Positions 28,088 to 36,991 of a stretch of DNA of 64,000 nucleotides are shown in pieces; the stretch's first letter is position 1, and each line of letters opens with the position of its first letter. The position numbers and the translations under genes are program-made. The stretch spans positions 62,001 to 126,000 of the forward strand of contig DOAQ01000009.1 in NCBI GenBank assembly GCA_003506435.1, written 5' to 3'. This stretch comes from Prolixibacteraceae bacterium (GTDB lineage Bacteria; Bacteroidota; Bacteroidia; Bacteroidales; Prolixibacteraceae). Under the pieces are notes generated by a model. The model was given only the letters and a program-made list of their open reading frames with translations, was not told the DNA's origin and made no database searches.

Positions 28088-28927
28088 ATGCCATTAATAA
28101 CATTATATGAAGCTCTTAAGATTGCTGAAAAAAGCAATTTTGCAATTGGTGCATTTAATATTGGAAATTACGAAAGCTGCAAGGCAGTTATTGACTGTGC
28201 AATAGAACAAAAATTGCCTGTTATTATACAGATTTTTAACCGGTTGTTTAACGACACAAAAGCACGAGACCTATCGGCACTTGTTAAAGGAATGGCTGAA
28301 TATGCCGACATCCCAATTGTATTGCACCTTGATCATGGAAAAACAATAACCCATGTTGAAAAAGCAATTCAATATGGGTTCACTTCCGTTATGATCGACG
28401 CTTCTGAATACGATATGGAAGAAAATATCAGACTCACAAAGGAAGTGGTTGATCTTGCCCATTCGCACGGGATTTCAGTTGAAGCAGAACTTGGAAGGCT
28501 ACTCCCCAAAGGGACCATTGACCAGGAGAATTTTCTGACAGTACCCGAAGAAGCAAAAGAATTTGCAGAAACTACCGGGGTTGATGCTTTAGCGGTTGCA
28601 ATCGGTACTTCGCATGGATTTTATAAAGAAACGCCATTTATCGATTTGGAAAGGCTTAAAGCGATATATGCGCTTGTACAGGTTCCGCTGGTATTACACG
28701 GCGGTTCCTGTACGCCGGATGCAGAGGTTAAAAAATCGATTTCATGTGGTATCCGTAAAATTAATATTGCCACTGAACTCCATCAGGCATATATCAATGG
28801 GATGGCGATACAGGCAGAAATTCATAAAAACAAATTCTCCCCTATCGACGTGTACAACATTCCTGTATATGAAAAAATGAAAGAGGTAACTGGACAAAAG
28901 ATGGCCTTTTTCGCATTGAGGTCGTGA
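28088..28927 (+). CDS. Class II zinc-dependent ketose-(bis)phosphate aldolase, KbaY/GatY-like
   Basis: 279 residues. Metal and catalytic residues of class II fructose/tagatose-bisphosphate aldolases are in place: VLHLDHGK (Asp82, His83), VEAELGRL (Glu134), GTSHG (His176) and LVLHGGS (His204), with GIRKINIATEL at the phosphate-binding loop. These enzymes cleave ketose phosphates to DHAP plus an aldehyde. It forms a pair with the PfkB kinase directly upstream. Because no FucA-family aldolase is visible, it could cleave fuculose-1-phosphate to DHAP and L-lactaldehyde, or act on a bisphosphate made by the PfkB kinase. The second GH29 gene follows 35 bases later. Confidence 0.9.
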   Translation: MPLITLYEALKIAEKSNFAIGAFNIGNYESCKAVIDCAIEQKLPVIIQIFNRLFNDTKARDLSALVKGMAEYADIPIVLHLDHGKTITHVEKAIQYGFTSVMIDASEYDMEENIRLTKEVVDLAHSHGISVEAELGRLLPKGTIDQENFLTVPEEAKEFAETTGVDALAVAIGTSHGFYKETPFIDLERLKAIYALVQVPLVLHGGSCTPDAEVKKSISCGIRKINIATELHQAYINGMAIQAEIHKNKFSPIDVYNIPVYEKMKEVTGQKMAFFALRS

Positions 28928-28962
28928 ATTTAAATTGATTTTAATCTTGAAAATTAAATATT

Positions 28963-30345
28963 ATGAGAACATTTATCTTATTATCCGCCTTTATCCTCCT
29001 GTTTTACAGTTCCGGCGCCCAGAAGACATACCAGCCTAACTGGGAGTCGATTGACAGCCGCCCGGTTCCGGGTTGGTATGAGGATGCCAAATTCGGAATT
29101 ATTATTCACTGGGGTGTGTATTCAGTCCCTGCTTGGGCTCCTGCTGATGCAGATGTTGGTGTTTACGGCAAGTATTCAGAGTGGTATTGGTGGAGAATCA
29201 ATGAGAACAGTCCCGCAGGCAAGCTATTCCGCGAATATCATGACAAAACATATGGTAAAAATCTTCTCTATCAGGATTTTGTTTCTGGGTTCAATGCCCG
29301 CCACTGGGATCCTGACCAATGGGCCAGTTTATTTAAAAAGGCAGGGGCAAAATATGTGACCCTCACTTCCAAACATCATGAAGGATTTACTTTATGGCCC
29401 AGCGCCCAAAGCTGGAATTGGAACAGCATGGAGGTGGGTCCTCACCGCGATTTGTGTGGCGATCTAAGCCGTGCGGTGAAAAATGCTGGTTTGCACATGG
29501 GATTTTATTATTCATTGTACGAGTGGTACAATCCGTTGTATCGTGAAAACCTGGAAAAATATGTTGACGATCACATGATTCCACAGATGAAAGACCTGGT
29601 GACCCGCTACCAGCCGGATATCCTCTCGGTTGACGGGGAGTGGGAACATTCGAGCAAAGAATGGAAAAGTACTGAGTTCCTGGTTTGGTTGTTTAATGAA
29701 TCTGCTGTGAGAAATAAAGTAGTAGTTAATGACAGGTGGGGAAACGAAACACGAGGGGTTCATGGTGGATATTTTAATACCGAGTATAATATTGGACACG
29801 ATAAGAATGGCATTAAAGCATCCCATCTCTGGGAGGAAAGCCGTGGAATAGGCACTTCCTATGGATATAACCAGGTTGAAGACCTGGATAATTATATGAG
29901 TGCAGATGCTTTAATCGATTTACTAATTGAAAAAGTGGCAGGAGGAGGTAACCTCAAGCTAGACGTAGGCCCGACTGCTGACGGAAGAATTCCTGTAATC
30001 CAACATCAACGCCTTTTGGAAATTGGAGCATGGTTGCAGATAAACGGTGAAGCTATTTATGCTACCCGTTCGTGGGAAAAAGCTCCGGCAAAATCACTGG
30101 AAACAACGGTTTATTTCACAAAAAAAGGCAACGATTTGTATGTACTTGTGACCCAATGGCAGGACAAACCAATTGTTGTTGATGGTGTTTCAAAGGCTGC
30201 AGCAGTAAACATGCTGGGGTGCAAAGGGAAAGTGAAATTCAATACTTCAGGTAAAAAACTGACAATTACACCTCCCGAACTGAGCCCGGGAACAAATCCA
30301 TGTAACTATGCCTGGGTATTTAAGGTTCAGAATGCAATTTATTAA
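28963..30345 (+). CDS. GH29 alpha-L-fucosidase, secreted (second copy)
   Basis: 460 residues with a signal peptide (MRTFILLSAFILLFYSSGAQ) almost the same as that of the other fucosidase. GH29 blocks are WYEDAKFGIIIHWGVYSVPAW, GAKYVTLTSKHHEGFTLWPS, and DILSVDGEWEH with Asp224 as expected nucleophile. The longer loop after GVYSVP (YGKYSEWYWW) is typical of GH29-A enzymes with broad specificity, while the copy at 18772 lacks it. The C-terminal Ig-like domain ends TPPELSPGTNP. Two paralogues in one locus usually means two linkages or positions in the target glycan. Confidence 0.95.
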   Translation: MRTFILLSAFILLFYSSGAQKTYQPNWESIDSRPVPGWYEDAKFGIIIHWGVYSVPAWAPADADVGVYGKYSEWYWWRINENSPAGKLFREYHDKTYGKNLLYQDFVSGFNARHWDPDQWASLFKKAGAKYVTLTSKHHEGFTLWPSAQSWNWNSMEVGPHRDLCGDLSRAVKNAGLHMGFYYSLYEWYNPLYRENLEKYVDDHMIPQMKDLVTRYQPDILSVDGEWEHSSKEWKSTEFLVWLFNESAVRNKVVVNDRWGNETRGVHGGYFNTEYNIGHDKNGIKASHLWEESRGIGTSYGYNQVEDLDNYMSADALIDLLIEKVAGGGNLKLDVGPTADGRIPVIQHQRLLEIGAWLQINGEAIYATRSWEKAPAKSLETTVYFTKKGNDLYVLVTQWQDKPIVVDGVSKAAAVNMLGCKGKVKFNTSGKKLTITPPELSPGTNPCNYAWVFKVQNAIY

Positions 30346-30361
30346 ACACTAAAATTTTATC

Positions 30362-30733
30362 ATGATGAAAGCGACAAAATTAGTATCGATTGAACAAGGG
30401 AAAACCGTAATAATCCCGGGAATGACGGGAGATTGGAAAAGGCTGATAAAACCGGAAGATACCGAAGGCAGAGAGGCCATGGGGGTAGGTTTTTTAAGTC
30501 AGGGAGATGAACGGGGATGGCATACGCACCCCGAGAATGAAGACGAGGTTCTGTATATAATTTCCGGTAAGGCGCTGGTGGAATGGAAAGACAAAGACGG
30601 TAAAGTCTGTAAAGCGGAAGCCCCTGCCGGAACCTCTATCTATACTCCGGACAGGATGGAAAATAATATCAGCAACCCGTATCCGGAAACAATGCATTGC
30701 GCCTTTTTTATCAGATTGAACGATCATAAATAA
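30362..30733 (+). CDS. Small cupin-domain protein
   Basis: 123 residues forming one cupin. The two metal motifs are visible: GWHTHPENEDEVLYIISG (HxH...E) and, in degenerate form, ETMHCAFFIRL with His near the end. ALVEWKDKDGK fills the middle. Cupins of this size in sugar loci can be mutarotase/isomerase-like or simple sensors; the actual reaction cannot be inferred. It lies between the fucosidase (16 bases) and the TIM-barrel epimerase (11 bases), clearly in the same operon. Confidence 0.85.
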   Translation: MMKATKLVSIEQGKTVIIPGMTGDWKRLIKPEDTEGREAMGVGFLSQGDERGWHTHPENEDEVLYIISGKALVEWKDKDGKVCKAEAPAGTSIYTPDRMENNISNPYPETMHCAFFIRLNDHK

Positions 30734-30744
30734 CAAGTGGTATT

Positions 30745-31551
30745 ATGAAGATAGGAGTTTGTATATCGACATTCCCGTCAAAGTCTGGCCCGATTGTTTT
30801 TTCAGGAAACAATATTGGGGAAAATTTAAAAGTCATACGGGAACTGGGTTATGATGGAGTTGACTTGTTCAGCCATAAACTTGACAGTTTTGAAGTGGAC
30901 GCTATAAGCGAAACTTTAAAAACGACAGGCCTGAAGGTCGCTATTTTCGCCCCGATCTGGCTGACTGAAAACGGTTCATTTCTTTCGGAGCGGGATCATG
31001 ATTCCCGGATCCGCGCCATAGCCCGCTACAAAACACAGATTGATGTCGCCTCTAAGCTCGGTGCCAATATGCCGCTGGGATACAGCCGAGGAAACCGACA
31101 TGAGGATGAACCCGATAAAATGTATCAGGTGAGACTGGCCGAGAGTCTGAAAGAGGTCACGGAATATGCTGACGGGAAAGGTGTTAAATTATTCCTTGAA
31201 CCCATCAACCGCTATGAGATGAATACATTTAACCGTGTTGATCAGGCGCTGGAATTTATAACCAAATATAAACTCGGCTCAATGCAACTGCTGCTGGATA
31301 TGTTTCATATGAATATTGAGGAAAAATCGATTGAGAAGGCGATCGGGCTTGCCGGACCGATGGCCGGACATATCCATATTCCCGACAGTAACCGATTGGC
31401 TCCCGGCGAAGGACATCTGGACTATAAGAGTATCTTTAATTCTCTTGCAAAAATCAAATATAACGGATTTCTGAGTATTGAAGCTTTTCCCGTTCCTTCT
31501 GCATATGAATGCGCAAAAAACGGAATACAATTTTTAAAGACGTTTTTATGA
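30745..31551 (+). CDS. TIM-barrel sugar isomerase/epimerase (xylose-isomerase-like superfamily)
   Basis: 268 residues, cytosolic. The AP-endonuclease-2-like barrel is recognisable from ELGYDGVDLFSHKL, KVAIFAPIW, VKLFLEPINRYEM (metal Glu), LLLDMFHMNIEE (metal Asp/His), GHIHIPDSNRLAPGEGHLDY (metal His) and FLSIEAFPVP (metal Glu). This matches D-tagatose 3-epimerase/ketose 3-epimerase and hydroxypyruvate isomerase relatives. Its stop overlaps the fucI start (ATGA), so the two are translationally coupled; an epimerase acting on fuculose or a related ketose before aldol cleavage is a sensible hypothesis. Confidence 0.88.
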   Translation: MKIGVCISTFPSKSGPIVFSGNNIGENLKVIRELGYDGVDLFSHKLDSFEVDAISETLKTTGLKVAIFAPIWLTENGSFLSERDHDSRIRAIARYKTQIDVASKLGANMPLGYSRGNRHEDEPDKMYQVRLAESLKEVTEYADGKGVKLFLEPINRYEMNTFNRVDQALEFITKYKLGSMQLLLDMFHMNIEEKSIEKAIGLAGPMAGHIHIPDSNRLAPGEGHLDYKSIFNSLAKIKYNGFLSIEAFPVPSAYECAKNGIQFLKTFL

Positions 31552-33338
31552 AAATTGATATACGGAACAGGTTAAAGGGCCGGTTGCCTAAAATAGGGAT
31601 ACGTCCTGCAATTGATGGCAGACTGGGCGGGGTTAGAGAGTCACTCGAAGCCCAAACGGTGAGTATGGCGAAAAATGCGGCAAAGCTCATCTCGGAAAAT
31701 CTGAAACATGCCAATGGCATGGCGGTAGAATGTGTAATTGCCGACACCTGCATCGGCGGCGTTGCCGAAGCTGTAATGTGCGCCGATAAGTTTGCCGCAG
31801 AAAATGTCGGTGTTTCGTTGACAGTGACGCCCTGCTGGTGTTACGGTTCCGAGACCATGGATATGGATACTTTAATACCAAAGGCGATCTGGGGATTCAA
31901 TGGCACAGAACGACCGGGAGCGGTTTATCTTGCGGCTGCACTTGCCGCCCATTCCCAAAAAGGGTTGCCGGCGTTCAGCATATACGGGCGGGACGTTCAG
32001 GATGCCAACGATATGACCATTCCCGAAGATGTCAAAGATAAAATACTGCGGTTTGCCAAAGCCGGAATCGCCGTAGCGGATATGAAAGGGAAGTCTTATC
32101 TATCCATTGGTTCCGTATCGATGGGTATTGCCGGTTCCATTGTAAATGAGGATTTCTTCCAGAATTTTTTAGGGATGAGAAATGAATCCGTTGACATGTC
32201 AGAACTGGCAGGGCGTATGGAGAAAAATATTTATGATCCTCAGGAATATAAAACCGCGTTGGCATGGGTAAAAGAAAACTGCAGAGAGGGGGCGGACAAC
32301 AATCCCCCGGATAAACAGAGGACAAGGGAACAGAAAAATAAAGAATGGGAAACCGTAATCAAAATGACCCTTATTATCAGGGACTTGATGGTTGGCAACC
32401 CAAACCTTGCCACTCTGGGCTTCGGAGAAGAATCGTTGGGGCATAATGCTATTGCCGCCGGTTTTCAAGGTCAGAGACATTGGTCTGATCATTTCCCTAA
32501 CGGAGATTTTTCAGAGACGATTCTAAATAGTTCGTTTGACTGGAATGGCATCCGCCAACCTTATATCCTGGCAACCGAGAATGACAGCCTGAACGCTGTT
32601 GCGATGCTGTTTGGACATCTGCTTACCGGAACCGCTCAGGTGTTTGCTGATGTACGAACCTACTGGAGTCCTGAAGCGATCAAAAGAGTTACCGGTGAAA
32701 AATTGACCGGAATCGCGGAAAACGGAATAATTCATCTTATCAACTCCGGCTCCGCTGCTTTGGATGGTACGGGGGAACAGATGTCGAACGGCGAGCCTGT
32801 TATCAAACCTTTTTGGGAAGTTACCCCTCAGGAAGTCAGTCGCTGCGCCGGTGCGACATTATGGCGTCCCGCGATGCTTAAGGGATTAAAAGGGGGAGGG
32901 TTTGCGTGCAATTTTCTTACTAAGGGAGAAATGCCGGTAACCTTGTCGAGAATAAACCTGGTAAAAGGGCTTGGGCCTGTTCTTCAGTTGGCTGAGGGAT
33001 ATGCTGTTAATATCCCGCGTAACGTACATGATATTATCGATAATCGCTCCAGCCCCACCTGGCCCACGACATGGTTTGTTCCGCGGCTGAATGGCAAAGG
33101 GGCATTCCGTGATGTGTATTCGGTAATGAACAACTGGGGAGCCAATCATGGATCTTTGTCATATGGCCACATTGGAATGGATATGATTACTTTGGCCTCA
33201 ATGCTTAGGATTCCTGTCTGTATGCATAATGTTTCCGAAGAAATGCTATTCAGGCCAAGTGCGTGGAATGCGTTCGGAATGGATACTGAAAGCGCCGATT
33301 TCAGGGCTTGTTCCAATTTAGGTCCATTATATGGATGA
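31548..33338 (+). CDS. fucI: L-fucose isomerase
   Basis: 596 residues from ATG 31548, which overlaps the preceding stop and starts MKIDIRNRLKGRLPKIGIRP as in known FucI; the frame is open further upstream but only as coding for the previous gene. The length agrees with E. coli FucI (about 591). Conserved blocks include EESLGHNAIAAGFQGQRHW, the Mn ligands Glu344 (ATENDSLN) and Asp368 (VFADVRTYWS), and the terminal SYGHIGMDMITLASMLRIP with the metal His. The C-terminus ACSNLGPLYG is complete. It converts L-fucose to L-fuculose (and D-arabinose to D-ribulose). It anchors the reading of this locus as fucose catabolism. Confidence 0.97.
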   Translation: MKIDIRNRLKGRLPKIGIRPAIDGRLGGVRESLEAQTVSMAKNAAKLISENLKHANGMAVECVIADTCIGGVAEAVMCADKFAAENVGVSLTVTPCWCYGSETMDMDTLIPKAIWGFNGTERPGAVYLAAALAAHSQKGLPAFSIYGRDVQDANDMTIPEDVKDKILRFAKAGIAVADMKGKSYLSIGSVSMGIAGSIVNEDFFQNFLGMRNESVDMSELAGRMEKNIYDPQEYKTALAWVKENCREGADNNPPDKQRTREQKNKEWETVIKMTLIIRDLMVGNPNLATLGFGEESLGHNAIAAGFQGQRHWSDHFPNGDFSETILNSSFDWNGIRQPYILATENDSLNAVAMLFGHLLTGTAQVFADVRTYWSPEAIKRVTGEKLTGIAENGIIHLINSGSAALDGTGEQMSNGEPVIKPFWEVTPQEVSRCAGATLWRPAMLKGLKGGGFACNFLTKGEMPVTLSRINLVKGLGPVLQLAEGYAVNIPRNVHDIIDNRSSPTWPTTWFVPRLNGKGAFRDVYSVMNNWGANHGSLSYGHIGMDMITLASMLRIPVCMHNVSEEMLFRPSAWNAFGMDTESADFRACSNLGPLYG

Positions 33339-33734
33339 AAAATTTTACGGAAATACGACTATTCTCCGCCGCAAATAGGATTGAATAGTGTGGCAATGTG
33401 CAACATGGGAGGCATGAATGAAGATTATTTGGTTTACGGTACTAACTCGATGAAAATAAGGACACAAATGGATTTGATCCTGAATATTCCGCTATTCCCT
33501 TGCGTTTCAGTGGGCAGGGACGACACACCAAGATTTCCTGCAAAAGGAATGAAATATGTGATGCACTATCATAATACGCCGGAAAGTTTTGCAACATTGC
33601 TTCAAACAAGCATCCCGGACATTGCAGTTTCCGAAGATTCTGAATATTATATCTTTGTTAATACAGGTAAAGGCCCAAACGTCTATCCGGTAACGGCAAA
33701 AAACATCGAGAAACCAGTAGCTATTTTACAATAA
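33339..33734 (+). pseudogene. Fragment of a GH99-like/WbsX protein, in frame after the fucI stop
   Basis: After the fucI TGA the same frame stays open for 131 codons. The sequence reads YDYSPPQIGLNSVAMCNMGG, IPLFPCVSVGRDDTPRF and HYHNTPESFATLLQ, which is the C-terminal half pattern of GH99-like/WbsX proteins (P-x-V-S-x-G-x-D-D-x-P-R, then N-T-P-E-x-F). The family's closing NAWNEWxEG motif is replaced by unrelated sequence (YYIFVNTGKGPNVYP). No ATG sits at a plausible domain start (the first usable is TTG 33381). I read it as debris of a deleted gene. A short functional protein is possible but has no support. Confidence 0.55.
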
Positions 33735-33783
33735 AATTTGGTCTTTTGCGCAATACAATTACATCAACTTGAAACAACTCAAA

Positions 33784-35688
33784 ATGAAAAACTTAATTTT
33801 ACTGCTTTTGGTGGCATTCCTTGCCACAATTGCTTCGGCAAAAGAATACCATGTTTCTGTAAATGGCAGCGACCATAATGATGGTTCGTTAGCACATCCT
33901 TTTCAAACAATCTCTGCTGCGGCAAAAATAGCCTTGCCCGGTGATACAGTGACCGTACACGAAGGCACCTACCGGGAGATGGTTATCCCAGCCAATGGTG
34001 GCAGGAATGACCTGTCCAGAATACTTTACAGGGCTGCACCGGGGGGAAAAGTTGTTATTAAAGGCTCGGAAGTTATAAAAGGTTGGGAAAAAGTTACCGA
34101 TGGCGTCTGGAAAGTAACATTACCTGGTTCATTTTTCGGAAATTATAACCCGTATAAAGACCCTATTTATGGTGACTGGTTCGTTGACCATGGGAGGGTA
34201 CACCATACCGGGGAAGTTTACCTGAATGAAAAATCCTTGTATGAAGTCACCTCATTGGAAATGGTAATGGAACCGGCACCTGTCACGAAAGCACAGGATA
34301 AGGAAGGGTCACTATACCAATGGTATTGCGAAAGCGATAAAACGACGACTACCATTTGGGCAAATTTCCACAAGTACGACCCCAATAAAGAATTGGTTGA
34401 GATCAATGTGCGCAAAAGTTGTTTTTATCCGGAAATTACGGGCAGGGACTATATTACAGTCCGGGGCTTTCATATCAGCCAGGCAGCTACACAGTGGGCG
34501 CCTCCGACAGCCGAACAAATAGGTTTGATTGGCACAAACTGGAGCAAAGGGTGGATCATTGAGGATAATATTATCAGCAACTCAAAATGTGCAGGGATCA
34601 CCCTGGGCAAAGACCGTGCATCAGGGCAGAATGTTAAATTGGGCAAACCCGCCAAGAATGGGACAACCGTTTACAACGAAGTGATATTTAATGCGCTGAG
34701 AAACGGGTGGTCCAAAGAGAAAATCGGCTCCCATATCGTCAGGGGAAATACTATATTCAATTGCGGGCAGGGAGGCATTGTAGGGAGCTTAGGCGCTGTG
34801 TTTAGTACAATTTCTAATAACCATATTTATAATATCTGGACAAAAAGGATGTTCTCCGGTGCAGAGATTGCAGGTATTAAAATCCATGCAGCGATCGATG
34901 TACAGATCAACAATAACCGGATCAATAACGCCGGGAGAGGGATATGGATCGATTGGATGGCCCAGGGGGCAAGGATAACCGGCAACCTGTTATACGACAA
35001 TACCTCAGACGACCTGTTCTCAGAAGTAAACCACGGGCCTTACCTGGTCGGCAACAATATCTTGTTATCCGAACTGTCAATCAGGGACCATTCAGGGGGA
35101 GGGGCTTTTGCACACAATCTAATATGCGGGAAAATCCAGATTTCGAAGATGCCCCCGGAGCGTGTAGAGGCTTACTTTTTGCCACATTCGACCCAAATAG
35201 CGGGTATTACAGGTATTTATGGAGGGGACGACAGGTTTTTAAACAACATTTTTGTTAAAGCTGCCCATGAAACGGATAGCACTGAAAAAGGAGGCGCCGT
35301 TTTTTGGGGGCTAAATGGATACGACAATGCCCAATTCCCCATACTGGCAGACGGCAATATTTATTATCATGGAACAAAGCAGGGGAATACCGATTTGAAT
35401 TGTACTGTCCAACCGGACTTTGACCCGGGGATAAAGATTGAAGAAGAAGGCGGGTGTATGTATCTGCAAATAAAATTGAATGAGGATATAAAAAAGATGG
35501 ATACTCAGACAGTAACGACTGAATTGCTGGGAGAAACAATTATTTCAGAGTGTGTTTTTGAATCCCCGGATGGCTCCCCCATAAAACTTGACAGGGATTA
35601 TTTCGGGAACAAGCGAAATGAGGAAAATCCTTCGCCCGGGCCATTTGAGATTGAGAGCAGCGGTAAACAAAGATTTAAAGTATGGTAA
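33784..35688 (+). CDS. Secreted right-handed beta-helix protein (GH141-like candidate)
   Basis: 634 residues from ATG 33784, giving the signal MKNLILLLLVAFLATIASA; an in-frame TTG is five codons upstream. The beta-helix begins KEYHVSVNGSDHNDGSLAHPFQTISAAAKIALPGDTV, a DUF1565-type entry. An inserted beta-sandwich follows (GEVYLNEKSLYEV), then helical coils rich in N (NNRINNAGRGIWIDWMAQGARITGNLLY). This layout, including the IWIDWMAQG segment, resembles GH141 (fucosidase or xylanase) and related pectin-degrading helix enzymes. It is located beside fucose genes, which would suit GH141, but the family call needs alignment. It has no T9SS domain, unlike the protein at 2548. Confidence 0.7.
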   Translation: MKNLILLLLVAFLATIASAKEYHVSVNGSDHNDGSLAHPFQTISAAAKIALPGDTVTVHEGTYREMVIPANGGRNDLSRILYRAAPGGKVVIKGSEVIKGWEKVTDGVWKVTLPGSFFGNYNPYKDPIYGDWFVDHGRVHHTGEVYLNEKSLYEVTSLEMVMEPAPVTKAQDKEGSLYQWYCESDKTTTTIWANFHKYDPNKELVEINVRKSCFYPEITGRDYITVRGFHISQAATQWAPPTAEQIGLIGTNWSKGWIIEDNIISNSKCAGITLGKDRASGQNVKLGKPAKNGTTVYNEVIFNALRNGWSKEKIGSHIVRGNTIFNCGQGGIVGSLGAVFSTISNNHIYNIWTKRMFSGAEIAGIKIHAAIDVQINNNRINNAGRGIWIDWMAQGARITGNLLYDNTSDDLFSEVNHGPYLVGNNILLSELSIRDHSGGGAFAHNLICGKIQISKMPPERVEAYFLPHSTQIAGITGIYGGDDRFLNNIFVKAAHETDSTEKGGAVFWGLNGYDNAQFPILADGNIYYHGTKQGNTDLNCTVQPDFDPGIKIEEEGGCMYLQIKLNEDIKKMDTQTVTTELLGETIISECVFESPDGSPIKLDRDYFGNKRNEENPSPGPFEIESSGKQRFKVW

Positions 35689-35728
35689 AGGAACAACGTG
35701 GTTTAGCAGCCGTAACCCTAAAATAAAA

Positions 35729-36991
35729 ATGATGAACTCACAGGAGCAATTTATAAAGACCGTCAACCATCAACAGCCTGATAAAGTGGTCGTTGATTTT
35801 GGCTCAACCGCAGTCACCGGGATCCATGTGCTGGCAGTTGAACGCCTTCGTGAATATTATGGACTGGAAAAGAAGCCCGTCCGGGTAATCGAACCTTTTC
35901 AGATGTTGGGGGAAATTGATGAAGGCTTGTCCGAAATGATTGGTATCGATGTAGTCCCGGCATGGGGAAAGGACAGTATGTTCGGGTTTTACAACCATGC
36001 CCCTTTCAAACTTTACAAAACATCCTGGGGGCAGGAAGTGCTGGTGCCTGAAAATTTCAATACAAGTATTGATCAGGAAGGGAATACGTTTATTTATCCG
36101 GAAGGTGATATAAATGTTATGCCTTCAGGAAGAATGCCCAAAAGCGGATACTTTTTTGACGCAGTAATCCGGCAGGAACCCATTGACGAGGAGCAGTTAT
36201 ATCCTGAAAATAACCTGGAAGAGTTTAAGCTGGTAAATGAAGCCAACCTTGCTTTTTGGAAAGAATCGGCAATGAAAGCCCGGGCAACAGGCAAAGCTGC
36301 GATTGCCGGGATTGGCGGTACAGCTTTGGGCGACATCGCGCTGATCCCGGGCCTGCAACTCAAACGGCCCAAAGGCATACGCGACGTGGCTGAATGGTAC
36401 ATGAGCACGGTTTTGCGGCCCGATTATGTCAAAACTGTTTTTAAAAAACAGATTGAAATTGCTCTTGAAAACTTCAGTCGGTTACATAAAGTAATTGGCG
36501 ACAATATTGATGCCGTGTTCATTTGTGGCACTGATTTTGGCACCCAAAACTCCACGTTTTGTTCTCCCGAACAATTCGATGAAATGTGGCTCCCCTACTA
36601 CAAAAAGATAAACGATTGGATACACCTGAACACCACCTGGAAAACCTTTAAGCATTCGTGCGGCGCAGTCGAATCATTTATGGACCATTTTATAAAAGCC
36701 GGTTTTGACATCATCAACCCCGTACAGATCAATGCTGCCGGGATGGACCCTGTCCATCTGAAAAAAAAGTATAGCAAAGACCTGGTTTTCTGGGGAGGCG
36801 GAATCGATACGCAAAAAACACTGCCTTATGCAACGCCTGAAAAAGTGAGGGAAGAAGCGCTTCGCCTGTGCGAAATTTTTAACCGCGACGGCGGTTTTGT
36901 TTTCAATGCCATTCACAACATCCAGGCCAATGTCCCAACAGAAAACATTGTAGCCATGATTGATGCTGTCAAAGAATTTAATGGGGAATAG
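35729..36991 (+). CDS. Uroporphyrinogen-decarboxylase-like (URO-D fold) protein
   Basis: About 420 residues from ATG 35729, where homology to the family begins (MNSQEQFIKTVNHQQPDKVVVDFG); the frame is open 47 codons further upstream but overlaps the preceding gene. URO-D-type elements are the N-terminal R/N-H-xx-PDxVPxxxG-like start, the FKHSCGAVESFMDHFIKAGFDIINPVQINAAGMDP barrel segment and DLVFWGGGIDTQKTLPYATPEKVREEALRL. Bacterial homologues outside haem synthesis are often corrinoid-linked methyltransferases (MtaA/MtbA type) or unknown members of sugar loci. No corrinoid protein is adjacent. A role in demethylating O-methyl sugars is speculative. Confidence 0.8.
   Translation: MMNSQEQFIKTVNHQQPDKVVVDFGSTAVTGIHVLAVERLREYYGLEKKPVRVIEPFQMLGEIDEGLSEMIGIDVVPAWGKDSMFGFYNHAPFKLYKTSWGQEVLVPENFNTSIDQEGNTFIYPEGDINVMPSGRMPKSGYFFDAVIRQEPIDEEQLYPENNLEEFKLVNEANLAFWKESAMKARATGKAAIAGIGGTALGDIALIPGLQLKRPKGIRDVAEWYMSTVLRPDYVKTVFKKQIEIALENFSRLHKVIGDNIDAVFICGTDFGTQNSTFCSPEQFDEMWLPYYKKINDWIHLNTTWKTFKHSCGAVESFMDHFIKAGFDIINPVQINAAGMDPVHLKKKYSKDLVFWGGGIDTQKTLPYATPEKVREEALRLCEIFNRDGGFVFNAIHNIQANVPTENIVAMIDAVKEFNGE

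Noticed and set aside
27137..28927. Sulfoglycolysis (sulfoquinovose) operon
   Set aside because: The PfkB kinase resembles YihV, but no YihQ sulfoquinovosidase, YihS isomerase or YihU reductase is present; fucose genes explain the context better.
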